Part shown: piece by piece, positions 35,872 to 45,900 of the stretch
Layout of the letters: each line of letters opens with the position of its first letter
Position numbering within the stretch: position 1 is the stretch's first letter
Assembly (NCBI RefSeq): GCF_900055185.1
Contig: NZ_FIZX01000002.1
Location: forward strand, 748,586 to 812,585
Length of the DNA stretch: 64,000 nucleotides
Direction: 5' to 3'
From: Grimontia celer
GTDB lineage: Bacteria > Pseudomonadota > Gammaproteobacteria > Enterobacterales > Vibrionaceae
Position numbers and translations under genes: made by a program
The notes under the pieces: generated by a model
Databases searched by the model: none
Seen by the model: only the letters and a program-made list of their open reading frames with translations
Told to the model about the DNA's origin: nothing

Positions 35872-36663
35872 ATGGCAGAAATGTATATCGATGCGCCGGA
35901 TAAAGAGCGCCATTACGACCACCTCCTGTTTGATGAAGCGACCAATATCGACGCGGATCAGGATTACTGGTTCAAGCTACGAGGCGACAACATCAATCCA
36001 CTGATTGATGCAGCGACACCACTGCTGGGGATGGCCCTTCGAGTGAGAAAACTCTCCGAATGCCACAACGTGGAAACCATCTACAAGCAGGCTGTAGAAG
36101 AAGTGAAAGCCATTGAAGTGGAACTGACCGAAAAAGGATATGACCACGCAGTGATCTTGGCTTACCGCTATGTGCTTTGCTCCTTTGTCGATGAAGCCAT
36201 CATGAGCACGCCTTGGGGCGCAGACAGTGTGTGGGCCGAACATTCGCTGTTGACCCGCTTTCATAACGAAACCTGGGGCGGCGAAAAAGTCTTTACGATT
36301 CTGTCCCGTCTGGAGAGTGAGCCAGAGCGCTACAAGTCGCTGCTGGAATTCATCTTTCTTTGCCTGACGCTTGGGTTTGAAGGCCGTTACAAGGTGATGG
36401 AAAAAGGACGCGAAGAATATGAAAAGGTGATCACAAAACTTCACCAACTGCTGCGTCAACTGGATGACAACGAACAAGTCTCGCTGACAAGTGCTGCGAA
36501 TAACGTGGTTTCTACCAAATACCGCCTGAGTAAGCAGGTACCGGTGTGGACGATCTTCGCAGGCTTTATCACTTTGCTTGCGGTGGTGTTTACGGGGTAC
36601 TCCATTGCACTCAGCAATAAAACATCCAGCGTGCTTGAACAGCTTAATCAACTTCTTCAGTAA
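35872..36663 (+). CDS. tssL: T6SS inner membrane protein TssL/VasF (short form)
   Basis: A 263-residue TssL (DotU/IcmH family). The cytoplasmic hook domain contains DYWFKLRGDNINPLIDAATPLLGMALRVR, YRYVLCSFVDEAIMSTPWGADSVWAEHSLL and FHNETWGGEKVFTILSRL. One membrane helix lies at about residues 225-247 near the C-terminus. There is no peptidoglycan-binding OmpA-like extension, so wall anchoring must come from another subunit or be absent. It is preceded by tssK and followed 11 bp later by clpV. Confidence 0.95.
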   Translation: MAEMYIDAPDKERHYDHLLFDEATNIDADQDYWFKLRGDNINPLIDAATPLLGMALRVRKLSECHNVETIYKQAVEEVKAIEVELTEKGYDHAVILAYRYVLCSFVDEAIMSTPWGADSVWAEHSLLTRFHNETWGGEKVFTILSRLESEPERYKSLLEFIFLCLTLGFEGRYKVMEKGREEYEKVITKLHQLLRQLDDNEQVSLTSAANNVVSTKYRLSKQVPVWTIFAGFITLLAVVFTGYSIALSNKTSSVLEQLNQLLQ

Positions 36664-36674
36664 CAGGTGAACCC

Positions 36675-39290
36675 GTGATCCGAATTGAACTACATACGTT
36701 AATTGGCAAACTTAACCAGCAGACCAAACTGGCGCTGGAGCAAGCGGGCGCGCTGAGTATTGAGCGACAAAATCCGGAAGTGACAGTAGAGCATCTGCTT
36801 TTCACTTTGTTGGATAACCCGTTGTGCGACGTACGCGTGTTACTGAAAAGCGCGGAAGTGGACCATACACACGTTCGTCAACTGACAGGTGATGCACTGA
36901 GCCGCGAAAATGTGCCGGAAAATACGCCGTCGTTTTCTCCGCTGCTGGTTGAGCTTCTTCAGGATGCATGGCTTCTGGGCTCGACTGATCTTGGTCATTC
37001 AGAAATCCGCTCGGGTGTTATTTTCCTAGCGGCACTAATCCGCCCGGATCGTTACTTGCCGCTGAATCTTATCCGTCAGCTTGAAAGCGTCAATCGCGAA
37101 ACGATGAAGAAGCATTTCGCGCGACTGACAGAAGACTCCGCTGAAACAGCGGTCAAAGCGGATTCGACAAAAGGAAAACAAGCCGTACCTGCTGAAGCTG
37201 AAACCGCACTGGCGAGATTCTGTACCAACTTCTCGGCAATGGCCAAGCAAGGTGAACTTGACCCTGTGCTTTGCCGTGATGACGAAATTAATCTGATGAT
37301 CGACATTCTATGTCGTCGCCGTAAAAACAACCCGATTGTCGTTGGTGATGCCGGTGTCGGTAAAAGTGCCGTTGTAGAAGGTCTCGCGCAGCGCATCGTT
37401 GATGGCAATGTGCCGGACTCGCTGAAAGGCATTGATCTGATGTCCCTGGACTTGGGTTTGCTGCAGGCAGGTGCTTCTGTAAAAGGTGAGTTCGAAAAAC
37501 GTCTGAAAGCCATCATTGATGAGGTAAAAACCTCTCCGGTTCCTATCATTCTTTTCATTGACGAAGCCCACACCATGATTGGTGCAGGTGCACAGGAAGG
37601 TGGCGGTGATGCTGCGAACCTTTTAAAGCCAGCACTGGCACGTGGTGAGCTACGCACCGTTGCGGCAACAACCTGGAAAGAATACAAAAAGTACTTTGAA
37701 AAAGACCCGGCACTAAGCCGTCGTTTCCAGCTGGTGAAGCTGGACGAGCCAAACGTCGAGCAAGCTGTCGATATCATGCGCGGTCTGCATGGCGTTTACG
37801 AAAAATCTCACCAAGTGCTGATCAGTGATGACGCACTGGTGGCAGCGGCGGAGCTTTCAGAGCGTTACGTCTCTGGTCGTCAATTGCCGGACAAAGCTAT
37901 CGACGTGCTCGACACCGCCTGTGCACGAATCGCGATTAACCTGAGTTCACCACCGCGTCGTCTGGCAGAACTGGAAACCCGCACCATTCAGCGTCAACGC
38001 CAAATCGATATGTTGAACCGTCAGGCAGAGCTTGGCTATGACGTAGACGAAGCGCTGCTTGCATCACTCGAAGCTGACGAAGCAAAAGATCTCGAAGAGC
38101 AGGGAGCTTTGCGTGAAGCATGGCGTGTTCAGAAAGATCTGGTTGCTGATGTGATTGAAAAGCGACAGCAAATTCTTGCGGTGCCATCAGAAGATGAAGA
38201 GGCACTGAGTGACGAGGATCGCGAAGCCATTCGCAATGAACTGCGCGGACTATATGCCGAGCTGGACGCCATTCCACACACTGAGCGTTTGGTTCACCCA
38301 CATGTGGATGCGCAGCAGATTGCCGAAGTGATTGGTGATTGGACGGGCGTTCCTGTCGATCAGATGAACACTGATGAATTGAGTCGCATTACCCACCTTC
38401 CAGAACTGCTGGGTAATGAAATCAAAGGACAGGATGTTGCGCTGGAAGTGATTCACCGTCACTTACTGACTGCACGTGCTGACCTGCGCCGTCCAGGTCG
38501 TCCGAAAGGGGCTTTCTTGCTGGCCGGGCCAAGTGGTGTCGGTAAAACCGAAACTGTGGTGCAACTTGCCGAACTTCTCTATGGCGGCAAGCAATTCCTG
38601 ACCACCATTAATATGTCTGAATATCAGGAGAAGCATACTGTTTCACGTCTGATTGGCTCGCCTCCGGGGTATGTAGGCTATGGAGAAGGCGGCATCCTGA
38701 CGGAAGCTATCCGAAAAATGCCTTACTCCATCGTGCTGCTTGATGAAGTAGAAAAGGCGCACCCGGAAGTGTTGAACCTCTTCTATCAAGCGTTTGATAA
38801 AGGTGAGCTGGCAGACGGCGAAGGCCGTGTGATTGATTGCCAGAATGTGGTGTTTTTCCTCACTTCGAATCTGGGCTATCAGACCATCGTCGATTACGCA
38901 GAGCAACCGCAACTACTGGAAGAAATGCTTTACCCAGAGCTGGCCGCTTTCTTCAAACCAGCACTGCTGGCGCGTATGGAAATTGTGCCTTATCTGCCAC
39001 TTAGCGGCGATACGCTCAATGCCATTATCAAAGGCAAGCTAAGCCGCTTAGTGAAAGTGTTTGCCCAGCGTTATGACGCGGAAACCGAAATTGATGACGC
39101 GCTGGTGGGCGAAATTCAACGCCGTGCTACGCGCTCGGAAAATGGCGCCCGCATGCTTGAAGCGATCATCGAAGGTCAATTGCTGCCGCCAGTATCGTTG
39201 GCTTTGCTCAATAAGCTTGCCGCTAGAGAGCCTGTGCAGCGCGTTTATCTCACCGCAGAAGACGGCGAGTTTGTCAGCGAGGTGGAATAA
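36675..39290 (+). CDS. clpV: T6SS sheath-recycling AAA+ ATPase ClpV/TssH
   Basis: An 871-residue class I Clp ATPase that disassembles contracted sheaths. Two Clp-N repeats occupy about residues 10-150. The first AAA domain has Walker A GDAGVGKS (224-231) and IILFIDEAHTMIGAG. A coiled-coil middle region covers about 430-520. The second AAA domain has GPSGVGKT (618-625) and SIVLLDEVEKAHPEVLNLFYQ. The start is GTG at 36675, and the N-terminus IRIELHTLIGKLNQQTKLALEQA is typical of ClpV rather than ClpB. It is the VasG equivalent. Confidence 0.97.
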   Translation: MIRIELHTLIGKLNQQTKLALEQAGALSIERQNPEVTVEHLLFTLLDNPLCDVRVLLKSAEVDHTHVRQLTGDALSRENVPENTPSFSPLLVELLQDAWLLGSTDLGHSEIRSGVIFLAALIRPDRYLPLNLIRQLESVNRETMKKHFARLTEDSAETAVKADSTKGKQAVPAEAETALARFCTNFSAMAKQGELDPVLCRDDEINLMIDILCRRRKNNPIVVGDAGVGKSAVVEGLAQRIVDGNVPDSLKGIDLMSLDLGLLQAGASVKGEFEKRLKAIIDEVKTSPVPIILFIDEAHTMIGAGAQEGGGDAANLLKPALARGELRTVAATTWKEYKKYFEKDPALSRRFQLVKLDEPNVEQAVDIMRGLHGVYEKSHQVLISDDALVAAAELSERYVSGRQLPDKAIDVLDTACARIAINLSSPPRRLAELETRTIQRQRQIDMLNRQAELGYDVDEALLASLEADEAKDLEEQGALREAWRVQKDLVADVIEKRQQILAVPSEDEEALSDEDREAIRNELRGLYAELDAIPHTERLVHPHVDAQQIAEVIGDWTGVPVDQMNTDELSRITHLPELLGNEIKGQDVALEVIHRHLLTARADLRRPGRPKGAFLLAGPSGVGKTETVVQLAELLYGGKQFLTTINMSEYQEKHTVSRLIGSPPGYVGYGEGGILTEAIRKMPYSIVLLDEVEKAHPEVLNLFYQAFDKGELADGEGRVIDCQNVVFFLTSNLGYQTIVDYAEQPQLLEEMLYPELAAFFKPALLARMEIVPYLPLSGDTLNAIIKGKLSRLVKVFAQRYDAETEIDDALVGEIQRRATRSENGARMLEAIIEGQLLPPVSLALLNKLAAREPVQRVYLTAEDGEFVSEVE

Positions 39291-39293
39291 GCA

Positions 39294-40844
39294 ATGGCAG
39301 ATTGGCTTTCACTGGCAGCAACACTTTCTGGTATCCGTGATCAGCAAACGCTCACGGACACCTTTGTTGATGCGTTGAAATCAAACCTGCAGATCAGCAA
39401 CGTGTGGGTCATGCTCCCTTGCCAGCAGGGCAGAAAGCTGTGCGCCAAGGACAATGGCCAACATTTTGACTGGGAAGTGGACGATTTCAGTCATCCGTTT
39501 GCGCATGTTTTCCAATCCTCATCAGCCATGCTGCTGGATCCAACCAAGTTAAATTACTGGCAGGAAAATGCAGTTTTCGTTGAGCTCATGAATCATCGCA
39601 AGCGCGGTGAAAGTGTCTTGGTGATGCCGCTTCCGCCGGGCGCGAGAAGAACCAAAGCGATTTTGACTATCACAGGTTCTTCCCATCAACTGAGCAGTTT
39701 GCTGGCTGATCCTCAGTGGCAAAGCATTTGCGAGATCTTTATTAATCAAAGCCAGATTATTCAGGATTTGGGTGAAGAACATCGCCAGATTTCAGTGTTG
39801 AGTTCATCCATCAAGCGTATTCGCAACGATGAGCAGAAGCGCGAACAAGCCTATGAGCTGAAAAACGTATTGATTGGCGAAAGCCGACTGATGCAGGAAA
39901 TGCGAGAGAAAGTCGTTACCGTGGCACAATCTTCGTTGAATGTCCTGATTTGTGGCGACACAGGAACGGGTAAAGAACTAGTTGCCCGCGCGGTACACGA
40001 ACTTTCAGACCGCAAAGGAAAGCCGTTTATTGCCATCAATTGCGCAGCGATTCCAGAAAATCTTCTGGAAAGTGAGCTGTTTGGTCATGCGAAAGGCGCA
40101 TTCTCCGGCGCTGATCGTGCCAAACAAGGACTGATTGCTGATGCGCAGGGCGGCACATTGTTCCTTGATGAAATCGGTGACATGCCGCTGGCGCTGCAAG
40201 CCAAGCTGCTGCGTGTTCTCGAAACACGCACCTACCGTCCAGTGGGCGCTTCCAGCGAAGTGAATGCAGATTTCCGCTTGGTGGCGGCGACGCATGTGGC
40301 TATGGAAGAAAAAGCCGAAGAGGGCAGTTTCCGTCGAGATCTTTACTACCGTCTAAATCAGTTCCCTGTCTTCATGCCGGAACTGAATATCCGCAAAGAA
40401 GACGTCCCAGAGCTGTGTAAACACTTCATTGCTGAGTACAACAAGCAGGCAGGTGTACACATTGCTGGTATTCGCTATGCCGCGTTGGATTTACTGAACC
40501 GGCATAGCTTCCCTGGGAACGTACGTGAATTGAGAAACCTTATTGAATACGCCTGTGCATTGACGGCGAACGGGGAAGAGATCACGCCATCAAGCTTTAG
40601 CGATCGAGTGTTACAACAATCGAGCCCGGTAGCCGCGAATTCTGACGATGTGAATTCTGAAAGTTACATTGGAGTGGATATTGATGACATCAATAACCTA
40701 AAGGCGGCTGTTCAGAGCTTCGAAAGCAATGTGATTCGCTATCGTCTATCCAGTTACGGCGGTGACCGTTCAAAAGCAGCAGAAAGCCTTGGTTTACCCA
40801 AACGTACTCTCGCGCACAAATGCCTAAAAATGGAGATTGACTGA
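39294..40844 (+). CDS. vasH: Sigma-54-dependent activator VasH
   Basis: A 516-residue bacterial enhancer-binding protein. The N-terminal sensory part (about 1-180) is GAF-like and poorly conserved. The AAA+ domain has Walker A GDTGTGKE (221-228), a sigma-54 contact loop reading GAFSGA (268-273) instead of the usual GAFTGA, and GGTLFLDEIGDMPL. The Fis-like helix-turn-helix is at the end (GDRSKAAESLGLPKRTL). In V. cholerae VasH drives hcp and effector operons elsewhere on the genome, and the same is expected here. It begins 3 bp after clpV. Confidence 0.94.
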   Translation: MADWLSLAATLSGIRDQQTLTDTFVDALKSNLQISNVWVMLPCQQGRKLCAKDNGQHFDWEVDDFSHPFAHVFQSSSAMLLDPTKLNYWQENAVFVELMNHRKRGESVLVMPLPPGARRTKAILTITGSSHQLSSLLADPQWQSICEIFINQSQIIQDLGEEHRQISVLSSSIKRIRNDEQKREQAYELKNVLIGESRLMQEMREKVVTVAQSSLNVLICGDTGTGKELVARAVHELSDRKGKPFIAINCAAIPENLLESELFGHAKGAFSGADRAKQGLIADAQGGTLFLDEIGDMPLALQAKLLRVLETRTYRPVGASSEVNADFRLVAATHVAMEEKAEEGSFRRDLYYRLNQFPVFMPELNIRKEDVPELCKHFIAEYNKQAGVHIAGIRYAALDLLNRHSFPGNVRELRNLIEYACALTANGEEITPSSFSDRVLQQSSPVAANSDDVNSESYIGVDIDDINNLKAAVQSFESNVIRYRLSSYGGDRSKAAESLGLPKRTLAHKCLKMEID

Positions 40845-40845
40845 T

Positions 40846-41526
40846 ATGACGTACCGACCAATCTCTTTGTGTTTAATGGCGGGACTGGCGCTTTCAAGCG
40901 CAAACACGCTGGCAAACGAGACTGACAATAAGGCGCTGATTCAAAGCGCCTCAGAGTGTGTGAACATTCCCGCGAGACTCGACCGACTGGCGTGTTTTGA
41001 TGAGGTGTTCAAAACGCCTGTTTCTGGTCAGCCAGAAGCTACTGTTATTGTGCAAAAACCGGAAGCATGGGAACGCGCAAAACAGAGTGAGTCTGAGCGA
41101 AATGAAGATGAAACCGGTTTTGCGCTTCGCTATGCCAATCGGGCTGAACCGAAATCTGGCATCTGGATGACAGCGACTGCATTGCCTGACCGAAACCAGA
41201 AAAAGAATGAAATGCCTATTCTGATGTTCAGCTGTATCGACAATATCAGCCGGGTTGAGTTGATACTGCCAACCGCAACATCTGAGGGTAAAGCGGAAGT
41301 GATGGCTTCTTCAGGTTACAGTGTCACTCAACGCTGGTTAAGCGATGACACTGGCAACATCATGCGTGCGGGTCGTGGTATTCCAGCTATTGATGTGATG
41401 AAGGCATTAATGTCCGGCCAACGCGCGGTGCTTCGCTCTGATTTGGAAGCGATCGGTAACCTGACGTTTGATACCGCCGACTTGCGCGAGAGCATCAAAC
41501 CCATGCGCCAGACATGTCGTTGGTAG
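40846..41526 (+). CDS. vasI: T6SS-associated protein VasI/TagO
   Basis: A 226-residue protein with a signal peptide (about residues 1-23, ending NTLA-NETD). The region CVNIPARLDRLACFDEVF resembles a helical motif with two cysteines found in VasI/TagO proteins. The C-terminal part (LPDRNQKKNEMPILMFSCIDNISRVELIL) is characteristic too. It is periplasmic and of unclear molecular role in T6SS assembly. ATG at 40846 is 1 bp after the vasH stop. A TTG nine bases earlier would overlap vasH and is less likely. Confidence 0.9.
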   Translation: MTYRPISLCLMAGLALSSANTLANETDNKALIQSASECVNIPARLDRLACFDEVFKTPVSGQPEATVIVQKPEAWERAKQSESERNEDETGFALRYANRAEPKSGIWMTATALPDRNQKKNEMPILMFSCIDNISRVELILPTATSEGKAEVMASSGYSVTQRWLSDDTGNIMRAGRGIPAIDVMKALMSGQRAVLRSDLEAIGNLTFDTADLRESIKPMRQTCRW

Positions 41527-41537
41527 GGGAGCAAATC

Positions 41538-42938
41538 ATGGATATGCAAACCTACCGAGAGAGAGTCGCTAAGCCGATTGCCGGAGAAAATCCGGTCGGT
41601 GAACGTCTGCTTGACGATGCGCTGTTGGACTTTGTTGAAACACAAATGATGAAAGTCGGCTCACTTTCTCACGCAGAAGTGCAGTGGGGTGAAGCTGAAC
41701 AAAGCGCCATGAAGCTGATTGAGACGCAAACCAAAGACCTCAAACTGCTGACTCATCTTCTGCAGTGTTTGCAGTATCAGTCTTCACCGGAGCGTTTCAC
41801 TCTATCGGTGTTTATCCTGGCGGATTTCATCGCTGCTTACTGGGAGACTTGTTATCCCGCTCCCGGCCCTCGCGGTGTATTGCCGCGTCGTAAGTTCTTC
41901 TCCCAGATTGTTCAGCGTACTGAGAAAGCGGCAGAGAAGCTCGACTTCTCCATGTTCGATGTCGATCAGAAAGAAGACGTGGAGAAAGCGCTAAAAGAAC
42001 TTGAAGCGGCGGCAGAAGAAAAAGATCTGCCGACAGAAGGTGTGTTAGATATCGCTTCCTTGCTGAAACGAAAACTGGCAAATCCAGAGCCGCAAGTTCA
42101 ACAGGCACCTTCATCTTCACCCTCTGAAGCGGCGTCATCGTCAGCCAGCGCACCTTCTCCGAAACTGGAAATAGACGGAAGCTCTGACCGCGCTGTTAAA
42201 CAAACGCTGCTGAAAGTGGCTGAGTTTGTTTCTGAGTTGGATGGCGGCATTGCTTTAGCACTTCGCCTTCGTCGCTTTGCGGTGTGGTTCTCTATTACCT
42301 CTGCGCCCGATGCCGAGGCGAATGGTGAAACACAGCTTATGCCAGTCTCGGCAGACCGCATTTCAGAGTATGAAGATCAACTTAGCCGGGGTGCAGACCA
42401 CGCGCTTTGGCGCAAGGTAGAGCAAAGCCTCACTGTTGCTCCTTACTGGATTGACGGTCATTTTCTCAGTTATCGCATCGCGCTCAAACTCGGCAACACA
42501 GAGTGGGCAGATACCATCGCTTCGGAAGTCCGTAGTTTTGTTAAGCGTGTTCCTGCAGTGGCCGAGCTTAGCTTCAAAGGCGGCATGCCTTATGTCGGCG
42601 AAGAAACACGTCGTTGGCTTGATGAAGGTGACACCACAAGTACGGGCTCAGCAACCACCTCTGATTGGGATGGAAAGCGCAAAGAAGCATTCACCCTCGC
42701 AGATGAAGGCGGCCTGTCGGTGGCGTTAGCCATGCTCAATGATGGCCTATCAACATCCAAAGAACCCAGAGACCAGTTTTATTGGCGCATGCTCTCAGCA
42801 GATGTCATGAAGCGTCACAACCTTTCTGCCATGGCAGATCAGCACTACCACCAACTTTTAGAGCAGGCCAACCATACCTCGCTCACCGATTGGGAACCCG
42901 CATTGATTCAACGTTTAGAAAACATTGCGAAGTCATAA
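41538..42938 (+). CDS. tssA: T6SS TssA-type assembly protein VasJ
   Basis: A 466-residue TssA homologue. The N-terminal ImpA domain (about residues 5-130) contains RVAKPIAGENPVGERLLDD and LLQCLQYQSSPERFTLSVFILADFIAAYW with TCYPAPGPRG. A Ser/Ala/Pro-rich linker lies at about 185-210. The C-terminal VasJ-type region begins near residue 215 and includes PYWIDGHFLSYRIALKLG. TssA proteins guide tube and sheath growth. ATG at 41538 has GGGGAG upstream. A longer frame starting at 41514 inside vasI is less likely. Confidence 0.93.
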   Translation: MDMQTYRERVAKPIAGENPVGERLLDDALLDFVETQMMKVGSLSHAEVQWGEAEQSAMKLIETQTKDLKLLTHLLQCLQYQSSPERFTLSVFILADFIAAYWETCYPAPGPRGVLPRRKFFSQIVQRTEKAAEKLDFSMFDVDQKEDVEKALKELEAAAEEKDLPTEGVLDIASLLKRKLANPEPQVQQAPSSSPSEAASSSASAPSPKLEIDGSSDRAVKQTLLKVAEFVSELDGGIALALRLRRFAVWFSITSAPDAEANGETQLMPVSADRISEYEDQLSRGADHALWRKVEQSLTVAPYWIDGHFLSYRIALKLGNTEWADTIASEVRSFVKRVPAVAELSFKGGMPYVGEETRRWLDEGDTTSTGSATTSDWDGKRKEAFTLADEGGLSVALAMLNDGLSTSKEPRDQFYWRMLSADVMKRHNLSAMADQHYHQLLEQANHTSLTDWEPALIQRLENIAKS

Positions 42939-42959
42939 TTTAAGCAGGGATCGAAAGAA

Positions 42960-45900
42960 ATGTTCAGCAAGTTAAAATCGCTTCTTCTGAAAATGCTACC
43001 CGCCATGAAATCGGCGTTACCTATATTGCTGGTGGCTATTTTCGTCTTGATCAATGTCGCGATATGGTGGGCGGGTCCGTGGCTTAAAATTGACGAGAGC
43101 CACCCGCTGGAGCCTATCACAGCGCGCCTTATCACCAGTGTGATTTTCTCCCTTTTCTGGTTGGCGGCTTGGGGCTTTCTGCAATGGCGAAAACTCAAAG
43201 GCTACCATGCAGATCAGGCGCGTGAACGTCAGCTTCAGGAAGACCCTATCCAACGCTATGAAGAGCGCCAGGAAGCCGAACTCAATCAGGTGATGACTGC
43301 ACTACAAAAGAGCCTGAACAAGCGAAACTACCTGTATGCCTTACCTTGGTATTTGGTCTTGGGGCCAGAGAATGCAGGTAAAACAAGCCTCATTAACCGT
43401 TCAGGCCAGAACTTTGTTTTCTCATCTGTCATGCGTGCATCGGGCAAGAAAAGTGAAAATCCGTTTTCCTTCGACTGGTGGATTGGTGATGACTCAGTAC
43501 TTATCGACCCCGATGGTGAGCTGCTAACGCAACGTGCAACCAGTAGCGATGGTGAAGGGGAGATGGAGCGCCGCCTCTGGATCCACTTCGTTAGATGGCT
43601 TGAAAAAACGCGAAGCCGCCGCCCGTTAAATGGTGTAGTGATTGCGCTGGATGTGGCTAAACTTGCTACTGCAACGACGACTGAGCGCAGAGCACATGCA
43701 AATCTGATCCGTGCTCGCCTGCGTGAGCTGATGGAAACCCTTTCTACCCGTCTGCCTGTTTATGTATCGCTGACTAAGCTCGACCTGCTTCACGGCTTTG
43801 AACCTTTTTTTCGTAACTACTCCAAAGCGGAGCGTGAAGAAGTCATGGGCTTCACTTTCACGTTGGATTCCGTTGACGACCTCGATAGCTGGCTGAATGA
43901 ATTTGATAAAGACTTTGGGCAATTTGTCGAACGCGTTAACAAAATGCTGCCGACAGCCCTGATGCAGTGTTTCGATGGTGAAGATCGCACTGCTATGTAC
44001 AGCTTTAGCCGCCAGATGGCAGGTCTGCATGATGTGTTAAAGCAGTTCCTGCAAGATGCATTTGGTAGTGACCAGTTCTCTACTTCGGCATTGGTGCGTG
44101 GCGTGTATTTCACCTCCGTGTATCAGCAAGGGGTGCCAACCAATGCGTTTATCGATTCTGCCTCTCGCCGCTACGGTATTTCTCATGCGGTGAATACGGC
44201 ACAAAACGCTGCAAACTCCACCACTTACTTTACTCAGAATCTATTCAATAACGTGATTTACCCGGAAGCAGGCTTGGCGTCGGATAACTTCCGTGTCGCG
44301 AAAACCAAGCGCCGCGTGATTATGTTGTCGGCCGTTGCCTGTGGTATCGCGTCACTTCTACTGATCGGCTCCTGGCACAAGTACTACCTGAAAAACGTTA
44401 AACAGGCGGATGCAGTATTAGCCAAGGTTAACGAATACGAGAACAACTATGCGTCTGAGGCGATTATCGATAATGGCGTCGATATCCTCGCGCCGTTGGA
44501 TACGATTCGTCAGGCCACACTGGAGTTTGGTTTTTTCCGTGAAAAACCGAAATTCATTTCAGATTTAGGTTTGTACCAAGGCCATGTCATTGGGCCACAA
44601 GTCGAAAGCACGTATCTCAGCCTGCTTGAAAATCGTTACTTGCCAGCTTTGATGAAAGTCGCAGCTGCCGATGTTGTTGGTGCAGACGATGACGAGAACA
44701 AACTGGGTTCGTTGCGTGTTTTCCGCATGATGACGGACGATGATGGCCGTTATCAGAACATGGTGCAGAATTATTTTGCCAGCAAGTGGCAAGAACAGTA
44801 CGAAGGCGACCGTGAAACACAAGAACGCCTGATGCAGCACTTGGATTATGCGATGGAGCATACTGATCTGGTGGGTGATCGTGTTGATGGACAGGAAGAT
44901 GCAGAGCGAGTACTGGCGCCATACGATGGACTTATTTACAACGCTCAGCGCGAACTGAGCCGTATGCCAATCGAACAACGTGTTTACCGTAATCTCAAGC
45001 AAGCATCGACGGCGATTTTAGGCTCTCCAATCAATTTGGCGACCTCTATCGGTCCAGTGTTTGATGTGGTCTTTACCGAGCGTGTTTCGGAAGCGAACAA
45101 CCTTGATATCCCGCGTATCCTGACCAAGAAAGGTTTCGAAACCTACTTCATTCCTGAATCAGATTCTGTCTCTGAACTGGCGCTGGTAGATAGTTGGGTG
45201 CTGGGGCAGGTTGAATCGATAGATTTCTCTGATGAAGATAAGCGCGTATTGAGAGATAAGATCCGCAGCCTGTATGTGGCGGATTACTCTGATACCTGGC
45301 GTCGTGCGACCAACGATATCGATGTGAAGTCCTTCCCGGATATCTACAACGCGGTACTTGTGCTGGAAAGTGTTACAGGTAACAACCAACCTCTGCATCG
45401 CTTGCTTGAAGAAGTCACGGATAACACAGACTTGTTCCCGGCCTTGCCTGAAGGCGACGCGGCAAAAGAAGAGTTGATTAAGTCTCCACGCTATCGTGTC
45501 GCAGCGATGGTTGATAACCAATTCTCTTCACTGAATGGGCTTTCGGAAACCGAACCGGGCAAACCGATTTACCTTGATGAAGTGATGGATGCGGTCACCC
45601 AACTGACAGCGTACATGAAGTCAATCAACGATGCTCCGGATGTCGGTAAAGCCGCTTTGGACGCGACTAAAGCGCGCCTCTCACTGAATAACTCTGACCC
45701 TATTTATGTGCTTCAACGCATCGCATCTGGCATGCCACAGCCTTACGACATCATGCTGAAAAAACTGGCAGATGAGAGTTGGTATGTGATTCGCCAGGAA
45801 GCGATTCGCTATTTGGAAGTTCGTTGGGCGGCAGATGTTTTCAATCCGTTCCAAAGCAAACTCGCCTCGCGTTACCCGTTTAACGTGCGTTCTTCTAAAG

